Positions 42,979 through 51,924 of a DNA stretch of 64,000 nucleotides are shown here, in pieces. Made by a program: the position numbers and the translations under genes. Each line of letters starts with the position of its first letter. Within the stretch, counting starts at the first letter, position 1. A model generated the notes under the pieces. The model was not told the origin of the DNA, made no database searches, and saw only the letters and a program-made list of their open reading frames with translations. The DNA comes from an uncultured Lachnospiraceae bacterium (GTDB lineage Bacteria > Bacillota > Clostridia > Lachnospirales > Lachnospiraceae). The stretch covers positions 37,722 to 101,721 of the forward strand of contig CAMNOU010000010.1 of assembly GCA_946546945.1 (NCBI GenBank), in the 5' to 3' direction.

Positions 42979-43491
42979 ATGTACGACAAATTTGGAGAAT
43001 TTGCATCAGTGGAAGAACTGAACAGGGCAGCAGCTGCCCAGAAGGCCGAGGGAGACGAAGAAGCTCTGATCGCATTGGCCGAAGAGAACGGCATCGATAA
43101 AGATGATGCACTGGACTACATGGACGACTGTGTGGAAGAACTGGCCACGCCGCTCATGGCGGCCCTGGGCAAGCTTAAGGTAGAAAAGGAGGATCTGAAG
43201 CTGGAAGGCATCCTGAAGGACTGGGCCGAGGAAATAGAGGCCATGTGCACGGAGAACATTGGCCTGTGCAGAGCAGTCCGTGAGAAAGGGAAGGATCTGG
43301 CCGGATACCTTGCCATGACAGCAGAGGCAGGCTTTAAAAATGCCGCGACAGTAGATCCGAAGATCGTGCAGCGGACATCAAGACAGATCCGGAACATCGT
43401 CGGTAATCATCCCTTAAAAATCGGGGTTCCGGACAAGCTGACAAGAAGATATTTGATCAGAGAGTACTATCTCGGAAAGGAGGGCGCATGA
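42979..43491 (+). CDS. Hypothetical phage protein (170 aa)
   Basis: Acidic first half (EELNRAAAAQKAEGDEEALI) and a basic C-terminus (KLTRRYLIREYYLG). GAGAGGAAATGC precedes the ATG. It overlaps the next gene by four bases, suggesting coupled translation. Family unknown. Confidence 0.65.
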   Translation: MYDKFGEFASVEELNRAAAAQKAEGDEEALIALAEENGIDKDDALDYMDDCVEELATPLMAALGKLKVEKEDLKLEGILKDWAEEIEAMCTENIGLCRAVREKGKDLAGYLAMTAEAGFKNAATVDPKIVQRTSRQIRNIVGNHPLKIGVPDKLTRRYLIREYYLGKEGA

Positions 43492-44108
43492 TCGCATATA
43501 AAGGATTCAGTAAAGACTTGACAAGCGTCCTCGGGAATGGGATCAAAGAGCGCTGCACTTTTGAAGCGGGTAAGACCTACACAGAAGAGGAGAGCAAGAC
43601 TGTGCGCAGTGGCTTCCATTGCTGCGAAAATCCATTTGACTGCCTCCAGCACTATGCCATGGATGGAAAGAACCGATTCTTCCGCATCGAGGCAGCAGGA
43701 GACATTGATGAGGCCGGTGATGAGAAGATTGCCTGCACACAGATGACGCTGGAGAAGGAATTGACCCCGCTGGAATTTGCGCTTGCCGGGATGCAGTATA
43801 TCATCGCCCATCCGGAGAGGGACGGATGGCAGCAGGACCGATGGAACGTCATCGTGAAACAGGACAAGGCGGAGATATCGAAAAACCACGACGTCATGAT
43901 CGCCATAGCCCGCGGCGAAAAGCCGAAAGTGAAGGCTCCGGCCGGCGCGATCATGGGACTGCTGATAGACGGAGAGATCGAGGACGGGGTACCCGGAATC
44001 GTAGGCGCAAAGGTGTGGATCCAGAAGGCAGAGCATGCCGGGAAGTGGTGCTACATGGACGACGCAGGCAAAGTCAGGGAGGTGAACGATGAAGAAAAAG
44101 CTGATTGA
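43488..44108 (+). CDS. DUF7666-like phage protein
   Basis: 206 residues starting MIAYKGFSKDLTS, with FEAGKTYTEEES and SGFHCCENPFDCLQHY, the pattern of the DUF7666 family found in phages and mobile elements. The C-terminus holds Gly/Ile-rich beta repeats. No biochemical role is known. It overlaps the PcfJ-like gene by 20 bases. Confidence 0.7.
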   Translation: MIAYKGFSKDLTSVLGNGIKERCTFEAGKTYTEEESKTVRSGFHCCENPFDCLQHYAMDGKNRFFRIEAAGDIDEAGDEKIACTQMTLEKELTPLEFALAGMQYIIAHPERDGWQQDRWNVIVKQDKAEISKNHDVMIAIARGEKPKVKAPAGAIMGLLIDGEIEDGVPGIVGAKVWIQKAEHAGKWCYMDDAGKVREVNDEEKAD

Positions 44109-46221
44109 GAACACACCTCCGCTCCCCTGCCCGGAAGGGATCTTTGATTGGTGGACGACGGTACAGCTGGAAGCAGGCATCCTGATACTGGATACATACC
44201 ATCACGGCATCCTGTATGCGAGGCACGGCATGAACGTTGAGACAGGAGAGCACGCGACTTATCGGAATGATAAGTGGAGCTCATGCAATATCTGTGATGC
44301 GATAGGCCTGCACAGCTGGTGGATCACAACGGACGATAAAGAAAGACATTTCCGGATATCCGAGAGGGACAGGTCCTTTTTAAGAGACCTGCTGGAGATC
44401 AGAGGGTATCAATGGAGACGGCCGCAGCCATTCGAGACCATCCTGGGGATGGAAGAGGATTTCGACCGGATGAGGAGGGAAAAAACGGAGATGAGCAGAG
44501 TCGCACGTGTGAACAGGATGATGAGCATGGTCCCGCAGATGCCGGACAACCTGGAAGAATGGATCGACCAGAGACGGCTCGGCGGCGAGAATTACATCCT
44601 GAAGGCCAAAGATGCGGAGCAATGGAGCTGCTCCGCCTGCGGTCAGGAATTTACAAAAGATGAGATACGGACGGCAGACGGGAAGAAGCCACGTAATAAA
44701 GACAAGGTCATATGTCCGCACTGCGGGAAAACGGCCGTATACCTTGCCAGAAAGAAGTGTGTAGATATCCTGACACAGTTCGCACTCGTACAGCCGATCG
44801 ATGACAAGTACAGTGTTGTGAGACACTTCGACGTGAATATCTATTGCGGAGGGAGGAGGAAACAGGTCTATCTTGATGAGGGGACACGGATCATCCTGTT
44901 CAAGGACTTTGGCCCGAAGATATGGCTGGGGCCGGAGGGCAAGCCCTGCAGCCTGTACCATAACCAGTATCCAAGATATTCTTATGGCGGCGTAGCAGGC
45001 ACATTTGATAACAAGAGCAATCCGGCGAACAGACGGATCCGGGCAGGGTACCTTTACGATGACGGGATAGAGGAAGCGTTCAGGGACACGGCATATGAAG
45101 ACTGGGGCAGGCTCTTTGCCCAGATGGCGGCAGCAGGCGTGGAATTGAATTATAACGCACTGATGACCGCATACCGGGATAAAGCGCTGATCGGCATCAC
45201 GGAGCTGTTGTTCAAAGGCAGGTTCCAACGTCTGCTCAAAGAGACGTCGGATAGGATCAATGTGTGGGATGGCCAGTACTATGGTTCACTCGACAGAAAC
45301 GGAAAGACCATGGAAGAGGTGTTCGGTCTCCGCGACCGGCAGCTGATCAACCGGATCCGGGAGAAGAACGGCGGAATATTGGCGGTGAACTGGATGCAGT
45401 GGGGAGAACGGCATCACACAAAGATATCAGAACAGGCCTTTAAGTGGGTCCTGCAGAACAACATTGCCCCGAATAACCTGTGCTGGCCTTTGTGCCGCAT
45501 GACACTGGAAAAGACAATGAACTATCTGGAACGGCAGAGAAAAGAATCCTATCCCGGCAAATCTCTTGGCCAGGTCATGGATGCATATGCTGACTACATG
45601 GAGATGTGCAAAAAGCTCAAGAAGGATACCACTGATGAAATGATATATCGTCCGCGGGAACTGAAGCGCCGGCATGATGAGGCAGTTCTGAAGATCGAAC
45701 AGAGGGAAGCGGAGCTGAAGGCGGAGGAATATTCCAGAAAATTCAAAGAAGCCGAAAGTGTGCTGCAGGAGATCGCTGAAAAATTCACCTACCAGGGGAA
45801 CGAGTATTTTATTAAAGTGCCGTCCCGGATCATTGACATCGTGCTGGAAGGCCGAGCGCTCCATCATTGCGCCGGCGCCACTGACAGGTATTTTGACCGG
45901 ATCAAGCAGCACGAGACGTATATCTGCTTCCTGCGTAAGGCAGCAGAACCGGACACGCCATTCTATACGATCGAAGTAGAACCGGGCGGAACGATCCGCC
46001 AGCATCGGGGATATCTGGACGAAGAGCCAGATATCGAACTCATAAAGCCATTCTTAAGGGAGTGGCAGCAGGAGATCCGCAAGCGGATGAGCAAACAGGA
46101 TCATGAACTGGCAGCAGCCTCAGCGGTGAAGAGGGAAGAGAACCTGCAGGAGCTGCGGGAAAAGAACAACACAAGAGTATTGAATGGCCTCATGGAAGAT
46201 TTCATGGAGGCAGCAGGATAA
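44089..46221 (+). CDS. PcfJ-like domain protein with zinc ribbon
   Basis: 710 residues, the largest early gene. A zinc ribbon lies at about 181-212 (CSACGQEF and CPHCGKT). A central helical region is followed by a coiled coil (about 520-570), then the PcfJ-type core with ALHHCAGATDRYFDRI and YICFLRK (about 590-630). PcfJ proteins are encoded by conjugative plasmids and phages and have no settled function. GGGAGGTGAACG precedes the ATG. Confidence 0.75.
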   Translation: MKKKLIENTPPLPCPEGIFDWWTTVQLEAGILILDTYHHGILYARHGMNVETGEHATYRNDKWSSCNICDAIGLHSWWITTDDKERHFRISERDRSFLRDLLEIRGYQWRRPQPFETILGMEEDFDRMRREKTEMSRVARVNRMMSMVPQMPDNLEEWIDQRRLGGENYILKAKDAEQWSCSACGQEFTKDEIRTADGKKPRNKDKVICPHCGKTAVYLARKKCVDILTQFALVQPIDDKYSVVRHFDVNIYCGGRRKQVYLDEGTRIILFKDFGPKIWLGPEGKPCSLYHNQYPRYSYGGVAGTFDNKSNPANRRIRAGYLYDDGIEEAFRDTAYEDWGRLFAQMAAAGVELNYNALMTAYRDKALIGITELLFKGRFQRLLKETSDRINVWDGQYYGSLDRNGKTMEEVFGLRDRQLINRIREKNGGILAVNWMQWGERHHTKISEQAFKWVLQNNIAPNNLCWPLCRMTLEKTMNYLERQRKESYPGKSLGQVMDAYADYMEMCKKLKKDTTDEMIYRPRELKRRHDEAVLKIEQREAELKAEEYSRKFKEAESVLQEIAEKFTYQGNEYFIKVPSRIIDIVLEGRALHHCAGATDRYFDRIKQHETYICFLRKAAEPDTPFYTIEVEPGGTIRQHRGYLDEEPDIELIKPFLREWQQEIRKRMSKQDHELAAASAVKREENLQELREKNNTRVLNGLMEDFMEAAG

Positions 46222-46231
46222 GGAGGGAATC

Positions 46232-47743
46232 ATGGAACAGATAATGGAATATAAGACCTATCAGGAATATAAGCAGCAGCTCGATCAGGAGCTGAACCAG
46301 ACCGCGGAGGGATTTGTGCGGATCGGATACCTTTTAAAGATTGCCAGAGACACAGATATCCTGAAGGAATCCGGGTATACGACCGTCGCAGAATTTGCCA
46401 AAGCAGAATATGGACTTGATAAGACACAGGTCAGCAGATTCATCCACATCAACGATAAATTCTCGGAGGACGGTTATTCCGACCGCCTCCAGGAGAACTA
46501 TCAGGGATTCGGCTTCTCCAAGCTGTCCCTGATGCTTCTGCTTCCAGATGCAATCAATGAGAGCATCACGACGGAATATTCCAAGGCCGACATTCAGGCC
46601 ATCAAGGATGAAGTGGATGCCGAAAATAAGGTATCAGACATTGAGCGCATGATTGAACAGGCCGAAACTCCGGCAATGCCGGGCAAAGAAATCGACAGAG
46701 TCATCCGCCAGCTGGCCGAAGACGAACCGGAGCTCTACATAGAGATGCACAAAGCGCTCAAGGATCCGAACTGGACCATGGAGGACATCAAAGAGAACAT
46801 GGTACCGGATGGGGATAAGACCTATAGTATCCGGATCCCGGGTATGGGGCGCATGATGTTGATGCTGAACACGGAAGGGAATATCACCCTGGTGAATGTC
46901 CGGAGCGGCAAAAGAGATGTATATGAGTGGGGGGCAGACATGTCCGGAGCCTGGCTGTATCTGATGGACTTTGACGTTTCCCCGGAAGAGAGCTGGTCAA
47001 AAGAGTTTGGGCGAAAATGCCCGGTTGTACCGGTGCAACAGAAATCAGTCAGCCTGGCTGATCCGCTGCCTAAAAAGAAAAAGCCTCAGCCAAAGAAAGA
47101 GGCTAAGGTCAAAAAGGCAGTCCCGGAGTGGGAGAGCAAATACAGTGCTGGTGATGAGGTCGTATCGACCACTACCACGCATGGCAAAAGGGGAATCCTC
47201 AAGCGGAAGCGTGATCGGAAAGCCGACTGGGAGGTCCAGGTAGGAGGATATATCGATATCTGGGCGGAAGCCTTTTTCAAAAAATATGATCCGGAAGAAG
47301 AAAAGAAGCTGGAAGAGGCGATGAATCCTCCGGAGGAACAGGTACCTGGGCAGAGATCAATCACAGAATACCCGGAATACATGCCGGAAGCAGAGATGAT
47401 TCCGCCGGAACAGACGGAAGTAGTCGATACGGCCACCGAGGAACCTGTCAGTGCAGCAGGCATACCAAAGACCGAAACGGCAACGTGCATGAATGAGGAG
47501 AACATGCAGGTTAGAACCACAGATGAGCCAAATGACGAAATGGCAGCAGGACAGAAAGAGGAAGAACCGGATATGACGCAGAGATCGATCCTGAAGCAGA
47601 TCGATACTCTGAAAAGGGACGTCATGAGCCGGAGCTGGCAGCAGGCGCAGATAGATATTGATATGATCAAAGACTCCGTTAACAGGGTGCTGGGTATGGC
47701 GGAGTCAGACGATGATGAGTCTGATGACTGCTATGAGGATTGA
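46232..47743 (+). CDS. DNA-binding regulatory or replication protein (DUF3102-like N-terminus)
   Basis: 503 residues. The first 90 (YQEYKQQLDQELNQTAEGFV, then AEYGLDKTQVSRFIHINDKF) resemble DUF3102/ParB-associated helix-turn-helix proteins that often sit in phage early regions. A middle domain follows, then a proline/lysine-rich linker, and a KOW/SH3-like patch (GDEVVSTTTTHGKRGILKRK). The tail is acidic. The start at 46232 follows AAGGAGGG. A one-mismatch copy of the phage palindrome lies inside at 47024. Confidence 0.65.
   Translation: MEQIMEYKTYQEYKQQLDQELNQTAEGFVRIGYLLKIARDTDILKESGYTTVAEFAKAEYGLDKTQVSRFIHINDKFSEDGYSDRLQENYQGFGFSKLSLMLLLPDAINESITTEYSKADIQAIKDEVDAENKVSDIERMIEQAETPAMPGKEIDRVIRQLAEDEPELYIEMHKALKDPNWTMEDIKENMVPDGDKTYSIRIPGMGRMMLMLNTEGNITLVNVRSGKRDVYEWGADMSGAWLYLMDFDVSPEESWSKEFGRKCPVVPVQQKSVSLADPLPKKKKPQPKKEAKVKKAVPEWESKYSAGDEVVSTTTTHGKRGILKRKRDRKADWEVQVGGYIDIWAEAFFKKYDPEEEKKLEEAMNPPEEQVPGQRSITEYPEYMPEAEMIPPEQTEVVDTATEEPVSAAGIPKTETATCMNEENMQVRTTDEPNDEMAAGQKEEEPDMTQRSILKQIDTLKRDVMSRSWQQAQIDIDMIKDSVNRVLGMAESDDDESDDCYED
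47024..47039. promoter_or_regulatory. 16-bp palindrome variant inside a gene, copy 3
   Basis: GTTGTACCGGTGCAAC differs from the other copies at one base. It is the only copy found inside a coding region. Confidence 0.55.
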
Positions 47744-47752
47744 GGTGATTAG

Positions 47753-48046
47753 ATGAGTGAAAAAAGAGATACTGTCAATAGACAGATGGCGGTCAATGCG
47801 CTTAAATCCAGAGCGATGTGTTTATATGGAGTGGAAGGCGACAAAGGAGAAACCTGCAAAGAAGCAGCGCAGGTAATTGAAGCGTTACCCTCTGAACGAA
47901 ACGATCGTAGAGGCAGATTGGAGGATGAAGAATATTGTGCTGAATGTAATCACATAGAAATGTGCAGCTGGTATCCATATGATGGTTGCGAGTTCCGGGA
48001 TATAGGTTATAAAACAATTCCGGATGAGAAGGAGAGAAAATTATGA
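47753..48046 (+). CDS. Cysteine-containing hypothetical protein (97 aa)
   Basis: RQMAVNALKSRAMCLYG at the start; CAECNHIEMCSWYP near the end could bind metal. GAGGTGATTAG precedes the ATG. It overlaps the next small gene by four bases. Confidence 0.65.
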   Translation: MSEKRDTVNRQMAVNALKSRAMCLYGVEGDKGETCKEAAQVIEALPSERNDRRGRLEDEEYCAECNHIEMCSWYPYDGCEFRDIGYKTIPDEKERKL

Positions 48047-48216
48047 ATTACCCAATATGTAAGAACAAAGGATCCTGCATATTCCGCGACGAAAAGAAAA
48101 GGTGTTTGACATTAAGGGATACAAAATTCGAGGACAGGGAATGCCATTTCCGAAAAGAATCTATAGGAGGAAAGAATATGTACGACAAGAGGTATGGAAA
48201 TGACACAAAGCCATGA
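48043..48216 (+). CDS. Cysteine-rich small protein (57 aa)
   Basis: MNYPICKNKGSCIFRDEKKR with further cysteines later, a possible zinc knuckle. AAGGAGAG precedes the ATG; overlaps both neighbours. Confidence 0.55.
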   Translation: MNYPICKNKGSCIFRDEKKRCLTLRDTKFEDRECHFRKESIGGKNMYDKRYGNDTKP

Positions 48217-48373
48217 ATACAAAGGATATGTTCTGATTCAGGTATCGTACAACCGACACTATATTGTTCTGAACGAAAAAGGGGAGCTGGTCATGCGTGC
48301 GCCGGCAGACCACATGCTGACAGAGCAGGAGGCCCGGGATGCGATTGACGGATATCTTGCACTAATGGCATAA
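48200..48373 (+). CDS. Hypothetical phage protein (57 aa)
   Basis: MTQSHEYKGYVLIQVSYNRH is beta-rich and TEQEARDAIDGYLALMA is a closing helix. The frame overlaps the previous gene by 17 bases. Confidence 0.6.
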   Translation: MTQSHEYKGYVLIQVSYNRHYIVLNEKGELVMRAPADHMLTEQEARDAIDGYLALMA

Positions 48374-48388
48374 GAAGGGGGCAGAAGA

Positions 48389-48724
48389 ATGAACGATAAG
48401 ATCTGCAGAACCTGTGGCGCGACCTTTCGCGCCACGAGGATAGACAAGATCTATTGCAGCAAAAAGTGCTGTAACGAATGGAACAGAGCCAGAAGGCTGG
48501 GAATAGAAGTGAGAGAGCCGGGTGCCAAGAGAAAAAGAGGCAGACCAAGGAAAGGCGTTGGTCCATACGAACACAAGAACAGGGTAACCGATCAGCCGGG
48601 AAATGAGCAAGACATGACAATTGCCCAGATGAATGCGCTGGCCAGGCAGCAGGGCAAAACATACGGTCAGCTCCAGGCGGAACTGTATGCAAAAAGGGAC
48701 AGGAGGGGAAAAGATGAACTTTAA
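48389..48724 (+). CDS. Zinc-finger phage protein (111 aa)
   Basis: CRTCGATFRA and YCSKKCCNEW form a zinc ribbon like those that recognise DNA or RNA ends; an AT-hook-like KRKRGRPRKG follows at about 47-56. The C-terminal helix contains MNALARQQGKTYGQLQ. Likely nucleic-acid binding; role unknown. Confidence 0.68.
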   Translation: MNDKICRTCGATFRATRIDKIYCSKKCCNEWNRARRLGIEVREPGAKRKRGRPRKGVGPYEHKNRVTDQPGNEQDMTIAQMNALARQQGKTYGQLQAELYAKRDRRGKDEL

Positions 48725-49271
48725 AGTTGGAGATAAGGTGAAACTGAAAGATGGTCTTGAGGAAGGTAAGGAGTACGGTGGAGTGACTCTGCTTAAAGAT
48801 ATGCAGTTTTATGGAGTTACAGAGATTGCGGGCGTAACGGGGAATGAATATTATGACATTGACGCCAATAGTTTCCGTTACGCACCCGAAATGCTTGAGC
48901 CGTATCCGGAAGAATTAACCGCGGAGGAAGCATGGGAAACAGCAAGAAGGCTATGTTCAAACCAGAGAGACGGAGGATTGTCCTGGTGGGAGTTGGTGGA
49001 AATATTCGGGACACCATATTTTGATGAACTCTTTGAACAAAACACAGTCTACGAAGCAGCTGAAAAAATCCGTAAATGGGAAAAGAACAAGGTGATCCAG
49101 TACGGCGATGTGGTTAAGTATGACGGCAAGAGATACATTGTTGGGAAAGTAGCGGGCGATTACATAAGGGTATTTTCGAGTGATATGTCAGTGTTGGCCA
49201 CAAAGGAAAGCTTAATAAAACTCGGCCACATCGACTTGGACAAACTGATGGAGGATATAGATGCTGATTAA
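48714..49271 (+). CDS. Hypothetical phage protein with SH3-like segments (185 aa)
   Basis: Starts FKVGDKVKLKDGLEEGKEYG, and VIQYGDVVKYDGKRYIVGKV near 135-155 is a similar beta-barrel-like pattern. The start at 48714 follows GAGGGGAAAAG. Function unknown. Confidence 0.63.
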   Translation: MNFKVGDKVKLKDGLEEGKEYGGVTLLKDMQFYGVTEIAGVTGNEYYDIDANSFRYAPEMLEPYPEELTAEEAWETARRLCSNQRDGGLSWWELVEIFGTPYFDELFEQNTVYEAAEKIRKWEKNKVIQYGDVVKYDGKRYIVGKVAGDYIRVFSSDMSVLATKESLIKLGHIDLDKLMEDIDAD

Positions 49272-49392
49272 GATATTTGCCCTTTGGGGAATAGTGGAGA
49301 CGTCGGTCATAGTTATATCACTGGTCAGTGTCTTGATCGAGATAAGACATTCGGTGCATGACCCGGAAGACAGGCCAAAACAGGAAGAATGA
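49261..49392 (+). CDS. Single-span membrane peptide (43 aa)
   Basis: One hydrophobic helix (IFALWGIVETSVIVISLVSV) and a charged tail. It overlaps both neighbours by short stretches, as true phage genes here do. Confidence 0.5.
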   Translation: MLIKIFALWGIVETSVIVISLVSVLIEIRHSVHDPEDRPKQEE

Positions 49393-49412
49393 AACTGACA
49401 GCAGGAGAGGAG

Positions 49413-49865
49413 ATGGGAATGGTGCAGCAGGACAACGAAGACAAAAAAGAATACTTGAACAGCTATTACTATCTGACCCTGGAAGAGAAGAGGATAAGTG
49501 ATCGAATCGGGTATCTGACATCTCTTCTTGCCGGATCTGCGGTGCAGTACTCTCTTGCACCAAAGACACCGAATCCGAACCGTGATCTGTCAGATGACTT
49601 TGTCGCAATAGAAGGAGAGATCGAACGTCTGCACAAAAAACGGAGACAGGCGATCAGCAGGTACCGGGAAATCGAAAACGCTATTGAACGAGTCACAGAT
49701 AAAAATGAACAGGAAATTTTGAAAGCCAGATACCTTGAATGCATGAAATGGAAAGATATTGTAACAAGAATGAGTTATACATATCAGCATATACTACGGC
49801 TCCATGGAAGTGCGCTGCATCATTTTTCCGTGCCAAAAAGCAAAGATGTGATAGAATGTGACTAA
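49413..49865 (+). CDS. Late-gene transcription activator (DUF1492/ArpU-like)
   Basis: About 150 residues. An N-terminal coiled region is followed by a sigma-70 region-4-like helix-turn-helix: LKARYLECMKWKDIVTRMSY, then TYQHILRLHGSALHHF. ArpU/RinA-type proteins in Firmicute phages switch on packaging and structural genes. Its place immediately before the terminase genes agrees. The start could also be 49389 (ATGA overlap) or 49419. Confidence 0.8.
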   Translation: MGMVQQDNEDKKEYLNSYYYLTLEEKRISDRIGYLTSLLAGSAVQYSLAPKTPNPNRDLSDDFVAIEGEIERLHKKRRQAISRYREIENAIERVTDKNEQEILKARYLECMKWKDIVTRMSYTYQHILRLHGSALHHFSVPKSKDVIECD

Positions 49866-49935
49866 ATAATGTGCTATTATGGTATCGTCGAAAGAAAGAT
49901 AAAGAAAAAGAAACATACAGAACAGAACAGAACAG

Positions 49936-49963
49936 ACGCACTCGGAAGGGTGCGTTTTTCTTT
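49936..49963 (+). terminator. Terminator after the late activator
   Basis: ACGCAC pairs with GTGCGT around a TCGGAAGG loop, followed by TTTTCTTT. Confidence 0.75.
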
Positions 49964-50010
49964 GCCCGGGTGAAATACAGACCGGAATCATATCCCTCCT
50001 TTCATTTCAA

Positions 50011-50116
50011 GTGGAGAGGCTTACCCATGGCCTCTCCGAAAGCGGGAATTTCGGTACCTTAGTACCGTTAAAAGCCGTCTGGTTGTACTGCTAACAGCTG
50101 GGCGGCTTATTTTATC
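50011..50116 (+). other. Three stem-loops upstream of the terminase genes
   Basis: GGAGAGGC/GCCTCTCC (50013-50037), CGGTAC/GTACCG (50052-50067) and AAGCCGTCTGG/CTGGGCGGCTT (50072-50108, with G-T pairs, then ATTTTAT) lie in the 269-base gap between the late activator and small terminase. The last may be a terminator. The gap is where a packaging (cos or pac) site and the late promoter would be expected, but neither can be identified by eye. Confidence 0.5.
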
Positions 50117-50134
50117 AAAAACGAAGGTGAGGCG

Positions 50135-50632
50135 ATGGCAGGGTATGAAAACATAAAAGACAAAGGGTTTGACCATCGAACCACGGGGGAACTACGGGAG
50201 ATCGCAAAAAAAGGAGGCAGGGCATCCGGAGAGGCCAGACGCCGGAGAGCAGACTTCCGGAGGACATTGAACAAGCTCCTGACGCTGCCGATAGACAGCC
50301 CGGAATGGACACCGATCTTGGAGTCCCTTGGTCTGGAAGCGAATCTGGAGAATGCAGTCAACATGGCCATGGTCAAAGAAGCCCTCCTGGGGAATGTAAA
50401 GGCTTATGATGCGATCGCCAGATACTCCGGGCAATCGACCAAAACAGAAGCCGATGACGAAGAGCAGAAGATCCGTACTGACCGGGCAAGGCAGGCCCGG
50501 AATCAGGAGGTCGGCGATGAGGATAATCAGGATGAGAACATCAGAAATTTCCTCAATGCGGTAAGGCCGACCGAGGAAGAGCTCACGAGGCTGTTCAGAG
50601 AAGAGGATGAGACAGATGCCGAAGAAACGTAA
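50135..50632 (+). CDS. Terminase small subunit-like protein
   Basis: 165 residues. The start contains IAKKGGRASGEARRRRADFR, a basic KGG-type DNA-binding segment seen in small terminase-like proteins. A helical core and a very acidic tail follow. It is placed directly before the large terminase and overlaps it. It would recognise the packaging site; that site is not identified. Confidence 0.72.
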   Translation: MAGYENIKDKGFDHRTTGELREIAKKGGRASGEARRRRADFRRTLNKLLTLPIDSPEWTPILESLGLEANLENAVNMAMVKEALLGNVKAYDAIARYSGQSTKTEADDEEQKIRTDRARQARNQEVGDEDNQDENIRNFLNAVRPTEEELTRLFREEDETDAEET

Positions 50633-51923
50633 GAAGCAAGTGCTGTTCAAGTTCGCCCCGTTTTCTGACCAGCAGAAAAGGCTGATGCACTGGTGGAGGC
50701 CACAGGTAAGCGCCAGCAGGAATGATTATGTTATTGCAGACGGCTCGATCAGGTCCGGCAAGACGATCGCATGTATATGCGGGTTCCTTCAATGGAGCCA
50801 GGAATCTTTTTCGGGAGAATCATTCATCATGGCCGGGAAGACGATGGGGGCGCTCAAGCGAAATGTAGTGCGCCCGATGCTCCAGATCCTGGAAGCGTGG
50901 GGATGGCCATACACATATATCCGCTCCGGTACAGAAGCAAGAATTGAGATTGGGACGAATACTTATTACCTTTACGGAGCGAACACAGAAGCAGCACAGG
51001 ATGCTCTGCAGGGGCTGACGGCAGCAGGGGCATTAGCGGATGAGGTAGCCTTGTTCCCGCAGAATTTTATTGATCAGATGATAGGCCGCTGTTCGGTAGA
51101 TGGCTGGAAGGTATGGATGAACTGTAACCCTGGAAGCCCATACAGTTATATCAAGACAGCGTTCATCGATAAAGCGAAAGAGAAGCATGTATATCATCTT
51201 CATTTTGTGATGGATGATAACCTGACATTGTCGGAAAAAAGAAAAGAGGCATACAAACGGTCATGGTCACCGGACTCTGTATTTTATAAGCGCTATGTGC
51301 TTGGCTTGTGGGTGGCAGCAGAAGGCATCATTTACGATATGTTCAGTGAGGCGCTGCATGTCAGACCGATCGTAAAGTTCTTCCAGAATCTTATTGACGG
51401 GAAGCGGTATGTCAGCATCGATTACGGTACGCAGAATGCGACGGCAATGCTCCTGTGGAACAAGGGGATAGATGGAGTCTGGTACTGCATCCGGGAATAC
51501 TACTATTCCGGGAGGGAAAAGGGAAAGCAGAAGACAGATTCAGAATATGCCGATGATCTGGAGGCATGGCTGGAGGACACGAAGATCAGGGCTGTCATCG
51601 TGGATCCGTCAGCGGCGTCGTTCATAGCGGAACTAAGGAAACGCGGATATAAGGTCATTCAGGGTGTGAACGACGTAGAAGACGGGATAAGGCAGGTGAG
51701 CAAGCTGCTGAATCTCGGGAAGATCATGTTTGCTTCTTCATGCGAGAGCACAGTGAAAGAATTCAGTTCCTACGTATGGGATGAGAAGGCGGGAGAACGC
51801 GGAGAAGATAAGCCGGTCAAACAGCACGACCATGCAATGGATGCGGTCCGCTATTTCGTATACACGATACTCACGGACAAGACAGCCCGGATAAGGGACA
51901 AAAAGAAAGCAGGTTTGAAATAA
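50616..51923 (+). CDS. terL: Terminase large subunit (PBSX/Terminase_3 type)
   Basis: DNA-packaging motor and nuclease, about 435 residues. Walker A is DGSIRSGKT (42-50), Walker B with catalytic Glu is ALADEVALF (about 139), and the RNase H-like nuclease has SIDYGTQ (about 267), VDPSAASF and a final DHAMDAVRY. ATG at 50616 fits the GAGG site; an ATG three codons earlier is possible. No residue appears lost. Confidence 0.93.
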   Translation: MPKKRKKQVLFKFAPFSDQQKRLMHWWRPQVSASRNDYVIADGSIRSGKTIACICGFLQWSQESFSGESFIMAGKTMGALKRNVVRPMLQILEAWGWPYTYIRSGTEARIEIGTNTYYLYGANTEAAQDALQGLTAAGALADEVALFPQNFIDQMIGRCSVDGWKVWMNCNPGSPYSYIKTAFIDKAKEKHVYHLHFVMDDNLTLSEKRKEAYKRSWSPDSVFYKRYVLGLWVAAEGIIYDMFSEALHVRPIVKFFQNLIDGKRYVSIDYGTQNATAMLLWNKGIDGVWYCIREYYYSGREKGKQKTDSEYADDLEAWLEDTKIRAVIVDPSAASFIAELRKRGYKVIQGVNDVEDGIRQVSKLLNLGKIMFASSCESTVKEFSSYVWDEKAGERGEDKPVKQHDHAMDAVRYFVYTILTDKTARIRDKKKAGLK

Positions 51924-51924
51924 A

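Noticed and set aside
48633..48713. Longer N-terminus for the protein starting at 48714
   Set aside because: The extra 27 codons overlap the preceding gene in another frame and have no ribosome site; GAGGGGAAAAG marks the ATG at 48714.
49871..50062. 63-codon frame between the late activator and small terminase
   Set aside because: It runs through a terminator hairpin and a second stem-loop, and its translation has no recognisable feature.
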